The notes beneath the pieces were generated by a model. It was not told the origin of the DNA. It was given only the letters and a program-made list of their open reading frames with translations, and did no database searches. Of a stretch of 64,000 nt of DNA, positions 52,860 to 62,148 are shown in pieces (the stretch's first letter is position 1; every line of letters starts with the position of its first letter). The translations under genes and the position numbers were made by a program. The DNA is from CAVQZC01 sp963718315 (GTDB taxonomy: Bacteria; Actinomycetota; Thermoleophilia; Gaiellales; JAICJC01): NCBI GenBank assembly GCA_963718315.1, contig CAVQZC010000012.1, forward strand, positions 620,001 to 684,000, in the 5' to 3' direction.

Positions 52860-54155
52860 AGGGTCGCCTTCCTGGTGTGCGACGAGACCATCAGCAGCAG
52901 GGCGAGGAGCAGGAAGTTCGACACGATCGACGATCCGCCGTAGCTGACGAAGGGCAGCGTGATGCCGGTCAGCGGGATCAGCCGCGTGATCCCGCCGACG
53001 ATCAGGAACGCCTGGAGCACGAACGAGAACGTCAGCCCGGCCGCCAGCAGCTTGGAGTACCCGTCCGAGGCCATCGATGCGATCTTGAACCCGCGGTAGG
53101 CGAACATGAGGTACACAAGCAGCAGCCCGGCGGCGCCCGCCAGGCCGGTCTCGTCGGCCCAGACAGCGTAGATGCCGTCGGTCTGGGCGGCCGGGATCAC
53201 CGTCACTCCGCCGTGGAGCAGCTGGAAGCTACGGCCCAGCCCGGTGCCGAAGACCCCGCCGTCGGCGATCGACTCGATCGACTGGATGATCTGATATCCG
53301 GTCGAGTGCGGGGAGTTCCAGGGGTTCAGCCAGACGGTGAAGCGCTCCTGGACGTGCGGCGTGATCCGGTAGATCACCCACGATCCGACGGCGAACAGTC
53401 CCAGGCCGACCACGGTGTAGGCGGTGCGCGCGGTGGCGACGTAGATCATCGCCAGGAAGATCCCGAACAGCAGCAGAGCGGTACCGAGGTCGTTCATGAT
53501 CGCGACCACGCCCGAGCGCGAGGCCCGTCATCGCCAGCAGCGGCCCAAGGTGGCGCACCGCCGGCACCCCCACCCCGAGGATCCGCCGGTGGGCCATGGC
53601 CAGCACCTCCCGGCGCTCGCGCAGGTAGCCGGCCAGGAAGATCACCAGCAGCAGCTTGGAGAACTCTCCCGGCTGCACCTGCACGCCGCCCACCCGGATC
53701 CACAGGCGGGCGCCGTTGATGGTGGTGCCGGCCAGCATCGTCACCACCAGCAGCAGGATCCCTGCGGCGGCCAGCGTGTATTTGTAGTTCTCCAGCCGGC
53801 GGTGGTCGCGGACGACGAAGATCAGGGCCAGAAAGCCGACCAGTCCGACCACGATCCAGACCGACTGGTCACGCGCCAGCACCGGGTCGAGGCGGTAGAT
53901 CTCCGTCAGCCCCATCCCCGTCAGCAGCGCCGCCAGCGGCAGCAACCACGGGTCGGCGTCGGGGAGCCCCGCCCGTAGCCCCAGGTGAGCAATGCCGTAG
54001 AGGGCCAGGAAGAAGCCGGCATACACCAGCGACGTGCTCGAGATCTCCTGCTGACGGGCGGTGTAGACCGCCAGGAACCCGATCGCGGTCAGCACCGCAA
54101 CCCAGAGCAGGTTCCACAGCTCGCGGCCGCGGGGGGATCTCATCGCGGATCTCAT
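52856..54155 (-). CDS. SEDS glycosyltransferase FtsW/RodA (one +1 frameshift)
   Basis: 432-aa polytopic peptidoglycan polymerase after removing one extra G near 53513 (CTCGGGCGTG for CTCGGCGTG). About ten membrane helices; SEDS features include GARLWIRVGGVQVQPGEFSK, MNDLGTALLLFGIF, and ITLPFVSYGGSSIVSNFLLL. ATG 54155 overlaps the pstP stop (ATGA). In actinobacteria the gene at this place is usually called rodA or ftsW-like. Confidence 0.93.
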
Positions 54156-55285
54156 GGCTGCTGTCGCTGCAGCGTGTGGACCACGGCCAGCGCTCCCCCG
54201 TAGGTGCGCAGGGTGTGGTCGAACAGCCGCTTGCGCTCCTTCTCGGGGAGCGACGCATACGCGACGTGCGAGTCGTACACGGTGTGGTAGAGCGTGACGC
54301 CTCCCCACAGGTCGATCGGCAGGCCCTGGTAGACGACCACGTGCCCCGTCGTCTCGTCGGCGCCGACGAAGTGACTCTCCCGCAGGCCGAGGTAGACGCC
54401 ACCGGCCAGCAGCGCGATCACCGCGGCCACCAGTATGGCCGTGGCCACCGTCCGGCGGCGCGACCGCGGCGGACGGGCCGGGATCGGGTCCTCGAGGTCG
54501 GGGTCGACCGTCAGCACCATCCGTGCGGTATGCCGCTGCGTGTCCTGGTCGGCGTCTTCGTCTCCCATCCGGAACACGATCGCCGTGACGTTGTCCTCGC
54601 CACCGCCTGCCAGCGCCGCGCGGATCAGGTCGCGCGCGATCTGCTCGCACTCCTTGCCCGAGTCGAGCAGGGCGGCGACTCTTCCCTCGTCGATCATCCC
54701 GGTCAGCCCGTCGGTGCAGAGCAGGATCACGTCGCCGGCCTGGGCCGGCAGTGTGAACGAGTCGACCTGGACCGACGCTTCGGCCCCCAGCGCCCGCGTG
54801 ATCACGCTGCGCTGCGGATGACGCTCCGCCTCCTCCTCGGTCAGCTGCCCGCTGGCGACCAGCTCGGCCACGACGGAGTGGTCCTCCGAAAGCCGCCGCA
54901 GCTCCCCCTCCCGCATCAGGTAGGCGCGGCTGTCTCCGACGTGGGCGAAGGCGATCGATCCGTCCTCTGCGACCAGGGCGGCCGTGACCGTGGTGCCCAT
55001 GCCGGACACCTCGAGATCCTTCGCCGCCCGCTCGTGGATGCGGGCGTTCGCGGTGCGGATGGCGGTGGTCAGCGCGTCCGTGCCGCGCGTGCGGATGAGG
55101 TCGATCTCGGCGAACGCCTCGGCGCACATGCGCGAGGCGATCTCGCCGGCCGCGGCGCCGCCCATGCCGTCGGCGACCATGAACAGGGGCTCCCGCATCA
55201 GGTAGGAGTCCTCGTTGGATCGCCGGACGTGGCCTGTCTGGGTGTGTCCGGCGCGGTCGACGATGCGGGGCGTCACGGCGGTCAC
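54152..55285 (-). CDS. PP2C-type Ser/Thr phosphatase PstP
   Basis: 377-aa phosphatase that counters PknB. Catalytic PP2C domain (residues ~1-240): GHVRRSNEDSYLM, FMVADGMGGAAAGEIAS, AFAHVGDSRAYLMREGELRR, LLCTDGLTGMIDEGRV and GGEDNVTAIVF carry the metal Asp residues. A membrane helix at ~285-307 and an extracellular tail of ~70 aa follow. GTG overlaps the fhaB stop (GTGA). Confidence 0.95.
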   Translation of the reverse strand: MTAVTPRIVDRAGHTQTGHVRRSNEDSYLMREPLFMVADGMGGAAAGEIASRMCAEAFAEIDLIRTRGTDALTTAIRTANARIHERAAKDLEVSGMGTTVTAALVAEDGSIAFAHVGDSRAYLMREGELRRLSEDHSVVAELVASGQLTEEEAERHPQRSVITRALGAEASVQVDSFTLPAQAGDVILLCTDGLTGMIDEGRVAALLDSGKECEQIARDLIRAALAGGGEDNVTAIVFRMGDEDADQDTQRHTARMVLTVDPDLEDPIPARPPRSRRRTVATAILVAAVIALLAGGVYLGLRESHFVGADETTGHVVVYQGLPIDLWGGVTLYHTVYDSHVAYASLPEKERKRLFDHTLRTYGGALAVVHTLQRQQP

Positions 55286-55737
55286 CTGGCGTGGTAGGTG
55301 AGCTGGGTCTGGCCGATGGCGATCAGATCGCCGTCTCGGAGCGGGCGAGTCCCGTTCAGACGCTCGCCGTTGACGAACGTGCCGTTCGTGGACATCAGGT
55401 CCTCAACCACGTCCGCATCGTCTCCGCGGAGGAAGCGGGCGTGATGACCGGAAGCATATCCATCCGTTCCCAGTGCGATATCGGAGCCGTCTGCCCTCCC
55501 GGCGAGCAGCTGGTGCACCAGCGGCAGCTCACTCCCCTCGGCGAGCTGAGGGCTGGTGACGACCACCAGCCGGGCGGGACGCCGCTTCTGCTGGCGCTCG
55601 GACCGCACCGGGGCCAGGATCATGCTCTCCTGCCCGACGTTCAGGTCGCGCGACGCGACGCGGATGACGCGCCAGACGAACAGGTACAGGACGACGACGA
55701 ACGCGACCTTGAGGGCGAGCAGGACCTGCTCAACCAA
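55282..55737 (-). CDS. fhaB: FHA-domain protein (FhaB/FipA-like)
   Basis: 151-aa protein: N-terminal membrane helix (LKVAFVVVLYLFVWRVIRVA), basic linker and a C-terminal FHA domain (GYASGHHARFLRGDDADVVE; DLMSTNGTFVNGERLNG) that binds phosphothreonine made by PknB. TTG start at 55737 overlaps the fhaA stop by 8 bp. Confidence 0.92.
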   Translation of the reverse strand: MVEQVLLALKVAFVVVLYLFVWRVIRVASRDLNVGQESMILAPVRSERQQKRRPARLVVVTSPQLAEGSELPLVHQLLAGRADGSDIALGTDGYASGHHARFLRGDDADVVEDLMSTNGTFVNGERLNGTRPLRDGDLIAIGQTQLTYHAR

Positions 55738-56557
55738 GGCGCCGCTCGAACGTGATCCGGGTGGTCCCCACCTCGATCACGTCGCCGCTCATGAGAGCGG
55801 TTTCCTGGATGCGCTGGCCGTTGACCTCGGTGCCGTTCGTCGAGTCGAGGTCGACGAGCGAGTAGCCGTCGCCGATCCGGCGAACCTCGCAGTGGCGGCG
55901 CGAGACGTTCACGTCCTCGACCGTGAGGTCACAGTCGCTCGCCCGACCAATCACGGTCACGCGCTCCTCGATCGTGTAGACGCCGCCCGGGTACTCGAGG
56001 CTGGCGACCTCGACGGGGCGCTCCGGCTCGGGTGGCTGCTGGAAGACCATCGTGGCACCCAGCGCGGGGGCCGCGACGGGCGGTGCCAGGGGAACGGTTG
56101 CGGGCGCCGGCGGGATCGGCGGGTTCGGTCGCGCGACCGGCGGCACGGGCGGCGGGGGAGCGGCCGCCTGGTCATCCTCGGCCGCGTCGTCGCCTCGCGT
56201 CGAGACGGCGATCCCGAAGGTGCCGACGGCCAGGTCCTCGTCGCTCTCCAGCAGCACCAGCGGCCGCGCCGGCATCGAGTAGCCCTCGCGCCTCGCGTGC
56301 TCGACCAGGTACTCGGCGAGCTCGCTGCGCATCTGCGTCTCGTAGGCCGCGAACTGCTCGCGGTCGGTGGGGTTGAGGTAGATCGTGTACTCGTCGGGTA
56401 CGTAGACCCGGTGCACCGAGATGGTCTTGTGGTCGTCCATCTCCTTGGCCAGCTTGCGGGCCAGTTCGACCGGCTGCACGCTCGACTTGAAGGTACGGCT
56501 GAACATCCCCTCGAACAGGCCGCCGATCTTCTGCTCGATGCTTCGAAGAACGCTCAC
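55730..56557 (-). CDS. fhaA: FHA-domain protein FhaA
   Basis: 275-aa protein: N-terminal DUF3662 domain (IEQKIGGLFEGMFSRTFKSS; VQPVELARKLAKEMDDHKTI, residues ~1-120), Pro/Ala-rich linker and a C-terminal FHA domain (VIGRASDCDLTVEDVNVSRR; VDLDSTNGTEVNGQRIQE). In mycobacteria FhaA binds phosphorylated MviN and slows peptidoglycan synthesis. GTG 56557; no ribosome site seen. Confidence 0.93.
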   Translation of the reverse strand: MSVLRSIEQKIGGLFEGMFSRTFKSSVQPVELARKLAKEMDDHKTISVHRVYVPDEYTIYLNPTDREQFAAYETQMRSELAEYLVEHARREGYSMPARPLVLLESDEDLAVGTFGIAVSTRGDDAAEDDQAAAPPPPVPPVARPNPPIPPAPATVPLAPPVAAPALGATMVFQQPPEPERPVEVASLEYPGGVYTIEERVTVIGRASDCDLTVEDVNVSRRHCEVRRIGDGYSLVDLDSTNGTEVNGQRIQETALMSGDVIEVGTTRITFERRLG

Positions 56558-56598
56558 AATAGGTGTGGTGTGTCGGGGGCCTGCCTTCGCGGAGGGTG

Positions 56599-58221
56599 CT
56601 ATCCGCTGAACGCCAGACGTGGCGCTGCGAGTGCCCAAGCGGCGGGGATTATACCCGCCACAAACGCTGCTGCCGTAGCAGCGGGCACCGCCCCAGCTTG
56701 GCCACCGGCCAGTGTGGGAAGGGCCAGCGCGCACAGCGCGAAGCCGAGACCCCAGATCGCAAGCGCCTGCATCCTGCGGGTGTTCGGGTGGGTGTGCCAG
56801 GCAATCGGCAACAGCACGGCAAAGGCTGCCTGGGCCCCCAGCGCCCCCAGCAGCACGGGAGATGCCGCGAGCGCGTGGGCGTACGCGAGAGGGTCGTTGG
56901 TGGCGGGCAGGCCGGCCGTCGCCCGAGCCGGGAGGACGCCGGCCCAGAGCGTCGCGATCAGGCCGCCGGCTACCGCTTCCGCGGCTCGGCGACGGGTGTT
57001 CGGCGCGGTTGCGGCGATCAGCACGTAGAGCGGCGCCAGGCCGACCAGCGCCATCGGCCCCGCCAGCAGCGGCGTCAGCATTCGGGCTCCCGACCGGCGA
57101 GAGGTCGCCAGCCAGACCCCGACTGCCACTGCGTAGACCACGGCGCCGCCTTCGGAGTAGTTCCAGAACGCGGGCAGGCAGAGCAGCGCCGCCGACACGG
57201 CACCGGTCAGCGGGGATCGCCAGGCAAGGGCGGCAATGACGATGGCGAGCGGTAGCGTCCACGATGCCGGATAGACGGGGAACGCCGTCAGCGTGTGGGC
57301 GAGCGCAAAGCCGAGCAGCACCGACTGCGCCGGCTGCTGCAACCGACCCAGCGAGGGCAGCACCATCGGTGTCGGCGCGGCCGCTTCCTGCTCCTTCTCG
57401 TCGGTGCGGAGCAGGGCCAGCAGCTGGTCGCGGAACGTGGCCGCGTCGGGCCGCCGCCGAGGGTCGCGGTCGAGCGCGCGGTGGACGGTGCGTGCGACCG
57501 ACTTGTGGAGGTCGGGCCGCCCGTGGGTGAGGGGCGGCGCGCCCTGGTCGAGCCGGGCCAGCAGGTCGGAGAGCGACTTCGTGCGGAACGGGTTGGTGCC
57601 GGTCAGCGCCTCGTACAGCGTCAGGGCCGCGGCCCAGACGTCGGTGGCGCCGGTCGCCTGGTCGCCGCGCGCCTGCTCGGGAGCCATGTAGGACAGCGTC
57701 CCCAGCACGCGCTCGTCGAGCGTGGCGTCGCGGGCGTCCTCGTCCCGGGCGATGCCGAAGTCGGTGAGTGTGACGTTGCCGTCGTCGCCGATCAGGATGT
57801 TCGACGGCTTGACGTCGCGGTGGACGACCCCGCACCCGTGGGCGTAGGCAAGCGCGTCGCAGACGGCGGCCACCGCCCGGATCGCCTGCTCGTCGTCGAG
57901 GTCGGAACGGTCGAACCGCTCCCCGATCACCAGCCGCGATACCAGGTAGGCGTGCTCGGAGTCCTGTTCGACCCCGATGCAGTGGTGAATGTTGGGGTGG
58001 TCGAGCTTGCTGGCGGTGCGGGCCTCCCGCTCGGCTCGAGGCGCGAATCCCTCGGCCCGGCTGAACACCTTGACCGCCACCTCACCCTGGCCGCGGAGGT
58101 CGCGGCCGGCGTAGACGACGCCGAAACCGCCACGCCCGAGCAGGCCTGTCAGCAGGTACCGGTCGCCCACCGTCCTGCCGGTCAGGTCGGTGCTGGGGAC
58201 TGCTTCGACCGGGACTGCCAC
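56599..58221 (-). CDS. Second Ser/Thr protein kinase with polytopic membrane tail
   Basis: 540-aa protein. Residues ~12-260 are a complete kinase: LLGRGGFGVVYAGRD, VAVKVFSRAEG, VVHRDVKPSNILIGDD, LTDFGIARDED and GTLSYMAPEQARGD. Residues ~300-540 form about eight to ten membrane helices in place of a PASTA or other sensor. It stands where pknA often lies, upstream of fhaA. The membrane tail may sense lipid or membrane state (inference). GTG 58221; upstream residues lack family similarity. Confidence 0.9.
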   Translation of the reverse strand: MAVPVEAVPSTDLTGRTVGDRYLLTGLLGRGGFGVVYAGRDLRGQGEVAVKVFSRAEGFAPRAEREARTASKLDHPNIHHCIGVEQDSEHAYLVSRLVIGERFDRSDLDDEQAIRAVAAVCDALAYAHGCGVVHRDVKPSNILIGDDGNVTLTDFGIARDEDARDATLDERVLGTLSYMAPEQARGDQATGATDVWAAALTLYEALTGTNPFRTKSLSDLLARLDQGAPPLTHGRPDLHKSVARTVHRALDRDPRRRPDAATFRDQLLALLRTDEKEQEAAAPTPMVLPSLGRLQQPAQSVLLGFALAHTLTAFPVYPASWTLPLAIVIAALAWRSPLTGAVSAALLCLPAFWNYSEGGAVVYAVAVGVWLATSRRSGARMLTPLLAGPMALVGLAPLYVLIAATAPNTRRRAAEAVAGGLIATLWAGVLPARATAGLPATNDPLAYAHALAASPVLLGALGAQAAFAVLLPIAWHTHPNTRRMQALAIWGLGFALCALALPTLAGGQAGAVPAATAAAFVAGIIPAAWALAAPRLAFSG

Positions 58222-58295
58222 GGGGGTCAGATTGGCCGCCCCGGACAGGACTCCTGCACCCGATCTGTGTCGAATCTCCCATCCGCGGAGGGTGG

Positions 58296-58301
58296 TAGTG
58301 T
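58296..58301 (+). promoter_or_regulatory. -10 element TAGTGT, membrane protein gene
   Basis: TAGTGT ends 6 nt before the GTG at 58308; leaderless arrangement. Confidence 0.55.
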
Positions 58302-58307
58302 CCGTTC

Positions 58308-59555
58308 GTGCCTGGGGACGACTTCTTCGACGGAGATTGGGAAGACACCGGGCGGCAGCAGGAAACGGCTCCCACGCGACCTGTAGAGCCCGGTGCCGAC
58401 GAGCCCCCGCGGCCGCCTCGCCGCCCCCGCCCGGGGGCCGACGAGGAGGAGCCCTCCCGCCCGTCCCGGCGCATGCCGCGGCGACCGCGGACGCCGCGTG
58501 AGGGAGGCGGCCGTGGCGGGCCCTCGCTACCTCCTCTCGAATGGGGCCGCATCGCTCTGGTCGCCGGTGTGGCGATCGTCGCCCTGCTCGTGCTGCTGTT
58601 CGTGGTCCGCTCCTGCACAGGGGGCAGCAGCTCACAGTCCAAGAGCGACACGTACTTCAAAGACGTCAACTCGGCGCTCAAGCTCTCGACCCTCTCGTCC
58701 AACCAGTTCCGCGACCTGATCCGGGCGAAGCGGCCGATGCCAGTGGGCAAGGCCGTCGCCAAGGTCAACCTGGCGCTGAAGGACGCGCGCGCGGCCGTCT
58801 CGGCAGCCGACTCGATCACGCCGACCAAGCAGCTCGAGCCCTACCACCGGTACCTGGAGCAGGCTCTTGCCTATCGAGTCAACGGCCTCGAGTGCTGGGC
58901 GCAGAACCTGCCGACGGCCTACAAGGCGCGCAAGGCCGCCACCGGCGGGACATTCCTGGTGCCGTGCAGCCAGCGGCTCCTGGCCAGCGACGTCGTCTAC
59001 AACGACTCGTATGCAGAACAGGCATCGGCCGCGCTGAGGAGTGCTCACCTCCAGGGCCCGGTACCGACGTCCGTGTTCATGGGCCCCGAGATGCAGCCGC
59101 TCTTGTTGCCGGCCGGGTCGGCGCTCACCCTCGAGCGCCTGAAGCCCGGTGCGGCCGTCCATGGTCTTCACGGAGTCAGCCTGGAGTCGGTGATCGCCCA
59201 GACCTCCAAGGGCAACATCACGCTCCAGCCCGACGCGGTCAACAGGGTCACGATGTCCGACAATCTGACGTTCGTGGCGAGCGTCAAGAACGGCGGCAAC
59301 TTCGAGGAGTTCGACGTGGTGGTGCAGCTCACCCTGGGTACCGGGGCGAACCAGACGAAGAAGACCGCGACCATCACCCAGATCGCTCCCGGCGCCACGC
59401 AGACCGTGAGCATCACCGGCGTCGTCTCGAGCTCGACCAACCTGCCGTTCGGCCAGCCGATCCCGATGAAGGTCTACGCAGAGCCGGTTCCCGGTGAGCA
59501 CACCACCAGCAACAACGCGCTGACGTTCAAGATCGCCTTCAGTCTTCAGTCTTGA
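58308..59555 (+). CDS. Single-pass membrane protein with extracellular beta domain
   Basis: 415-aa protein of unknown function. Acidic and Pro/Arg-rich cytoplasmic N-terminus (residues ~1-75), one membrane helix (IALVAGVAIVALLVLLFVV, ~81-100), a helical extracellular region (residues ~110-260, three Cys) and a C-terminal CARDB-like beta domain (TFVASVKNGGNFEEFDVVVQ; IPMKVYAEPVPGEHTTSNNA). Adjacent to the kinase cluster but transcribed away from it; an envelope role is plausible. Confidence 0.85.
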   Translation: MPGDDFFDGDWEDTGRQQETAPTRPVEPGADEPPRPPRRPRPGADEEEPSRPSRRMPRRPRTPREGGGRGGPSLPPLEWGRIALVAGVAIVALLVLLFVVRSCTGGSSSQSKSDTYFKDVNSALKLSTLSSNQFRDLIRAKRPMPVGKAVAKVNLALKDARAAVSAADSITPTKQLEPYHRYLEQALAYRVNGLECWAQNLPTAYKARKAATGGTFLVPCSQRLLASDVVYNDSYAEQASAALRSAHLQGPVPTSVFMGPEMQPLLLPAGSALTLERLKPGAAVHGLHGVSLESVIAQTSKGNITLQPDAVNRVTMSDNLTFVASVKNGGNFEEFDVVVQLTLGTGANQTKKTATITQIAPGATQTVSITGVVSSSTNLPFGQPIPMKVYAEPVPGEHTTSNNALTFKIAFSLQS

Positions 59556-60028
59556 GTAGGGTCGACATCGCGCTCGGAGTGGCAATCGCGGCGGCTGCGC
59601 TGGCCGCCATCCTCGCCGTGTTCGTGGTCTACCTGGCGGTCCAGCTGCGCCGGATCCGGCGCGGGCAGAAGGTGGTGCTGGGCTCCGACCAGAAGGACCT
59701 GGTCGAGTTTGCGGTCGGGCTGCTGGCCCGGGCGGAGAGCGTCGAGGGCCGCGCTGACGCCGTCGAAGCGGGGTTGGCGGCCATCGGGGCGCGGCTCGAC
59801 AGCACATTCCAGCGGCGCGGGCTGCTGCGGTACGATGCGCTCGAGGGCAGCGGGGGCCGGCAGTCGATCTCGGTCGCTCTGCTGGACGCGGTGTCCTCGG
59901 GTGTGGTGCTGACTGCCATCCAGGACCGTGAGTACGCACGCATCTACGTCAAGCAGCTGGTTCGGGGCGAGAGCGATCTCGAGCTCTCGCCGGAGGAGCG
60001 GCGTGCCGTGGAGCTGGCTGCCGAGTAG
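59552..60028 (+). CDS. DUF4446 protein
   Basis: 158-aa protein with an N-terminal membrane helix (residues ~8-29) and the DUF4446 region (RYDALEGSGGRQSISVALLD; AIQDREYARIYVKQLVRGES). Function unknown; the family is widespread in Gram-positive bacteria. TTG at 59552 overlaps the preceding stop by 3 bases (TTGA). Confidence 0.88.
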   Translation: MSRVDIALGVAIAAAALAAILAVFVVYLAVQLRRIRRGQKVVLGSDQKDLVEFAVGLLARAESVEGRADAVEAGLAAIGARLDSTFQRRGLLRYDALEGSGGRQSISVALLDAVSSGVVLTAIQDREYARIYVKQLVRGESDLELSPEERRAVELAAE

Positions 60029-60037
60029 GCGGCACAC

Positions 60038-60457
60038 GTGAGCCGCCTGGCCGTCCGGGAGGCTCGCAGCGAGGAGCTGCATCGGCTCGCGCGCAGCACG
60101 CTGGAGTCGCTGCCGCCCGAGGTCGCGTCCGCCGGCTCCTACCAGCCGCGGCGCACCGAGCGGCTGCTGGACGCCGACGTTGTCTTCGTCGCCGAGCTGG
60201 ACGGTCGCCCGGCCGGTCACGTCGCTGTTCGCCAGGAGCCGGAGGCAATGGTCGTCGACCAGCTCGTCGTCGACGAGGTCAGCCAGGGCCTCGGGGTCGG
60301 CAACCGGCTGCTGGACTGGGTGGAGGGGTTTGCCCTCAGCCGCGGCGTTGCGCGGGTGCTGATCGAGGTCGAGGACAGCAACGAGCGTGCCCAGGATTTC
60401 TACCGGCGGCGCGGGTATGTGTGCCGTGCTGGGATCGCCGAGCGCAGCGTGCCCTAG
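60038..60457 (+). CDS. GNAT-family acetyltransferase
   Basis: 139-aa N-acetyltransferase fold. Acetyl-CoA loop QLVVDEVSQGLGVGNRLLDW (Q/RxxGxG/A-type, residues ~72-91) and the C-terminal NERAQDFYRRRGYVCR typical of GNATs. Substrate unknown. GTG start, 10 bp after the DUF4446 stop; probably same transcript. Confidence 0.9.
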   Translation: MSRLAVREARSEELHRLARSTLESLPPEVASAGSYQPRRTERLLDADVVFVAELDGRPAGHVAVRQEPEAMVVDQLVVDEVSQGLGVGNRLLDWVEGFALSRGVARVLIEVEDSNERAQDFYRRRGYVCRAGIAERSVP

Positions 60458-60514
60458 GGGTTCCAGTGCCGCCCGGCAGGAGGGGAGTCGTGACCGGCGA
60501 AACTTTGTGGCGAA

Positions 60515-61210
60515 ATGCTCAAGGTCGTACCGTTCGAGACCTCCCACACCGAGGTCGAGCACGAGCTTCTGCGGCGGGTGCTCCCCGACCACGCCCGGGT
60601 GCTCGACGCCGGGTGCGGGAGGTCGACCCGGCTGTGTGACTACCAGGCCCGGATCGACGTGCTTGTGGGGGTCGACGTGGATATCCCGGCGGGCCGCGAG
60701 AACAGCTCGCTCGATCGCTTCGAGGTCTGCGATCTGTGCACCTCGCTGCCGTTCCCCGACGACAGCTTCGATCTGGTCTACGCGAACTTCGTGGTCGAGC
60801 ACCTGACCGTCCCGCAGCGTGCCTTCGCCGAGTGGCGGCGCGTGCTGGCGCCCGGCGGCGCACTGCTGCTGCTGACGTCCAACCGGGCGAACCCTGCGAT
60901 CCGCCTGGCCCAGGCCGTTCCTCAGCGCATGCGGGTTGTGGTCAAGCACAGCCTCGCCGGCGTGGAGGAGCGCGACGTCTACCCGGCGGTGTACCGAGCG
61001 AACACCGTGGAGCAGCTCGACCGGATGCTGGGCCGTACGGGGTTCATCCGCGTGGACGTGCACGGGGTCGCCACCTTGCACCGCTACGCCGGCACCCACG
61101 AGACGCTCGCCGCACTGCTCCGGGTAGGTGAGCGCCTGCTCCCGGCCGACCGCCGCTCGACCATCGTCGCCGCCTACCGCGTCGCGCCCGGCGTGGTACG
61201 AGCCGCGTAG
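60515..61210 (+). CDS. Class I SAM-dependent methyltransferase
   Basis: 231-aa methyltransferase. SAM motif I VLDAGCGRSTRLCDY, acidic VGVDVDIPAGRENSS, motif IV SLPFPDDSFDLVYANFVVEH and the following FAEWRRVLAPGGALLLLTSN. Acceptor unknown; the type II (UbiE-like) fold methylates small molecules or lipids. ATG 60515; GTG 60490 is out of frame. Confidence 0.9.
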   Translation: MLKVVPFETSHTEVEHELLRRVLPDHARVLDAGCGRSTRLCDYQARIDVLVGVDVDIPAGRENSSLDRFEVCDLCTSLPFPDDSFDLVYANFVVEHLTVPQRAFAEWRRVLAPGGALLLLTSNRANPAIRLAQAVPQRMRVVVKHSLAGVEERDVYPAVYRANTVEQLDRMLGRTGFIRVDVHGVATLHRYAGTHETLAALLRVGERLLPADRRSTIVAAYRVAPGVVRAA

Positions 61211-61218
61211 CGCCCGGG

Positions 61219-62148
61219 TCAGCCTGCCTTTGGGGGTCGGTGCTCGATCTGCAGCAGCCGGCGCTCGTCGCCTCCGCGTTCGACCTGGAGCGTCGTGTGC
61301 TCGACGTGGAAGTGCTTGCGCAGCATCTCTGCCATCCGCCGGCGCACCAGTGAGGGCTCAGCCGACGGCCGGACGGTGACGTGGGCCGCGACGGCGGTCA
61401 GCCCGGAGGCGACCGTCCAGGCGTGCAGGTCGTGCACCTCGACCACGCCGTCGACGGCCGCCATCGACCGCCCCAGCGCGTCGACGTCGAGACCCGGCGG
61501 CGCCGCCTCCATCAGCACGTCGACCGACTCGCGGACGATGCCGATGGCCGACAACAGGATCAGCCCTGCGATTACGAGGCTGGCGATCGCGTCTGCCTGC
61601 GTCCAGCCGGTCGTGATGATGACGAGCGCCGCCACGATCACGCCCACGGACGAGAGGGCGTCCGCGATCACGTGGGCGAGCGCGGCGCGGATGTTCAGGC
61701 TGTCGCCCGAGCGGGCCAGCACGACTCCGGAGACGATGTTGAAGGCAAGGCCGATCGTCGCCACTGCAAGCGTGATGCCGCCGGCCACGCTGGTTGGGCT
61801 CTCAAGTCTCCGGAACGCCTCGATCACCGTCGCGATCACGATCAGGATCAGGATCAGCCCGTTGGCCAGCGCAGCCAGGATCTCGGCCCGCTGCCAGCCG
61901 AACGTTCGCCGGCCGCTGGGTGGACGCTGCGCGACCCACGCCGCCACCAGTGCCAGGCTCAGCGCCCCGACGTCCGCCAGCATGTGGCCCGCGTCCGCCA
62001 TCAGCGCCAGGCTTCCCCCGATCAGGCCGCCGGCGAGCTCGACGACGAAGATGCAGAGGGTCAGGCCAAGGGCGATCCGCAGGCCCGCCACGCCGCGCGA
62101 CGCATCGGCGTGCGCGTGATGGTGGTGGTGGGCATGCGAATGGGACAT
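61219..62148 (-). CDS. Cation diffusion facilitator metal exporter
   Basis: 309-aa CDF transporter, proton-coupled efflux of Zn2+ or Co2+/Cd2+. His-rich N-terminus (SHSHAHHHHHAHADAS), six membrane helices with DxxxD/HxxxD metal sites (MADAGHMLADVGALSLALVA; ALAHVIADALSSVGVIVAAL) and a C-terminal cytoplasmic domain (DLHAWTVASGLTAVAAHVTV). ATG 62148 begins at the His-rich tail; the longer frame to 62412 has off-frame composition. Confidence 0.95.
   Translation of the reverse strand: MSHSHAHHHHHAHADASRGVAGLRIALGLTLCIFVVELAGGLIGGSLALMADAGHMLADVGALSLALVAAWVAQRPPSGRRTFGWQRAEILAALANGLILILIVIATVIEAFRRLESPTSVAGGITLAVATIGLAFNIVSGVVLARSGDSLNIRAALAHVIADALSSVGVIVAALVIITTGWTQADAIASLVIAGLILLSAIGIVRESVDVLMEAAPPGLDVDALGRSMAAVDGVVEVHDLHAWTVASGLTAVAAHVTVRPSAEPSLVRRRMAEMLRKHFHVEHTTLQVERGGDERRLLQIEHRPPKAG

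Noticed and set aside
53229..55127. 632-codon minus-strand frame joining phosphatase shadow and FtsW
   Set aside because: Its first half is off-frame within pstP; only the part from 54155 encodes the SEDS protein.
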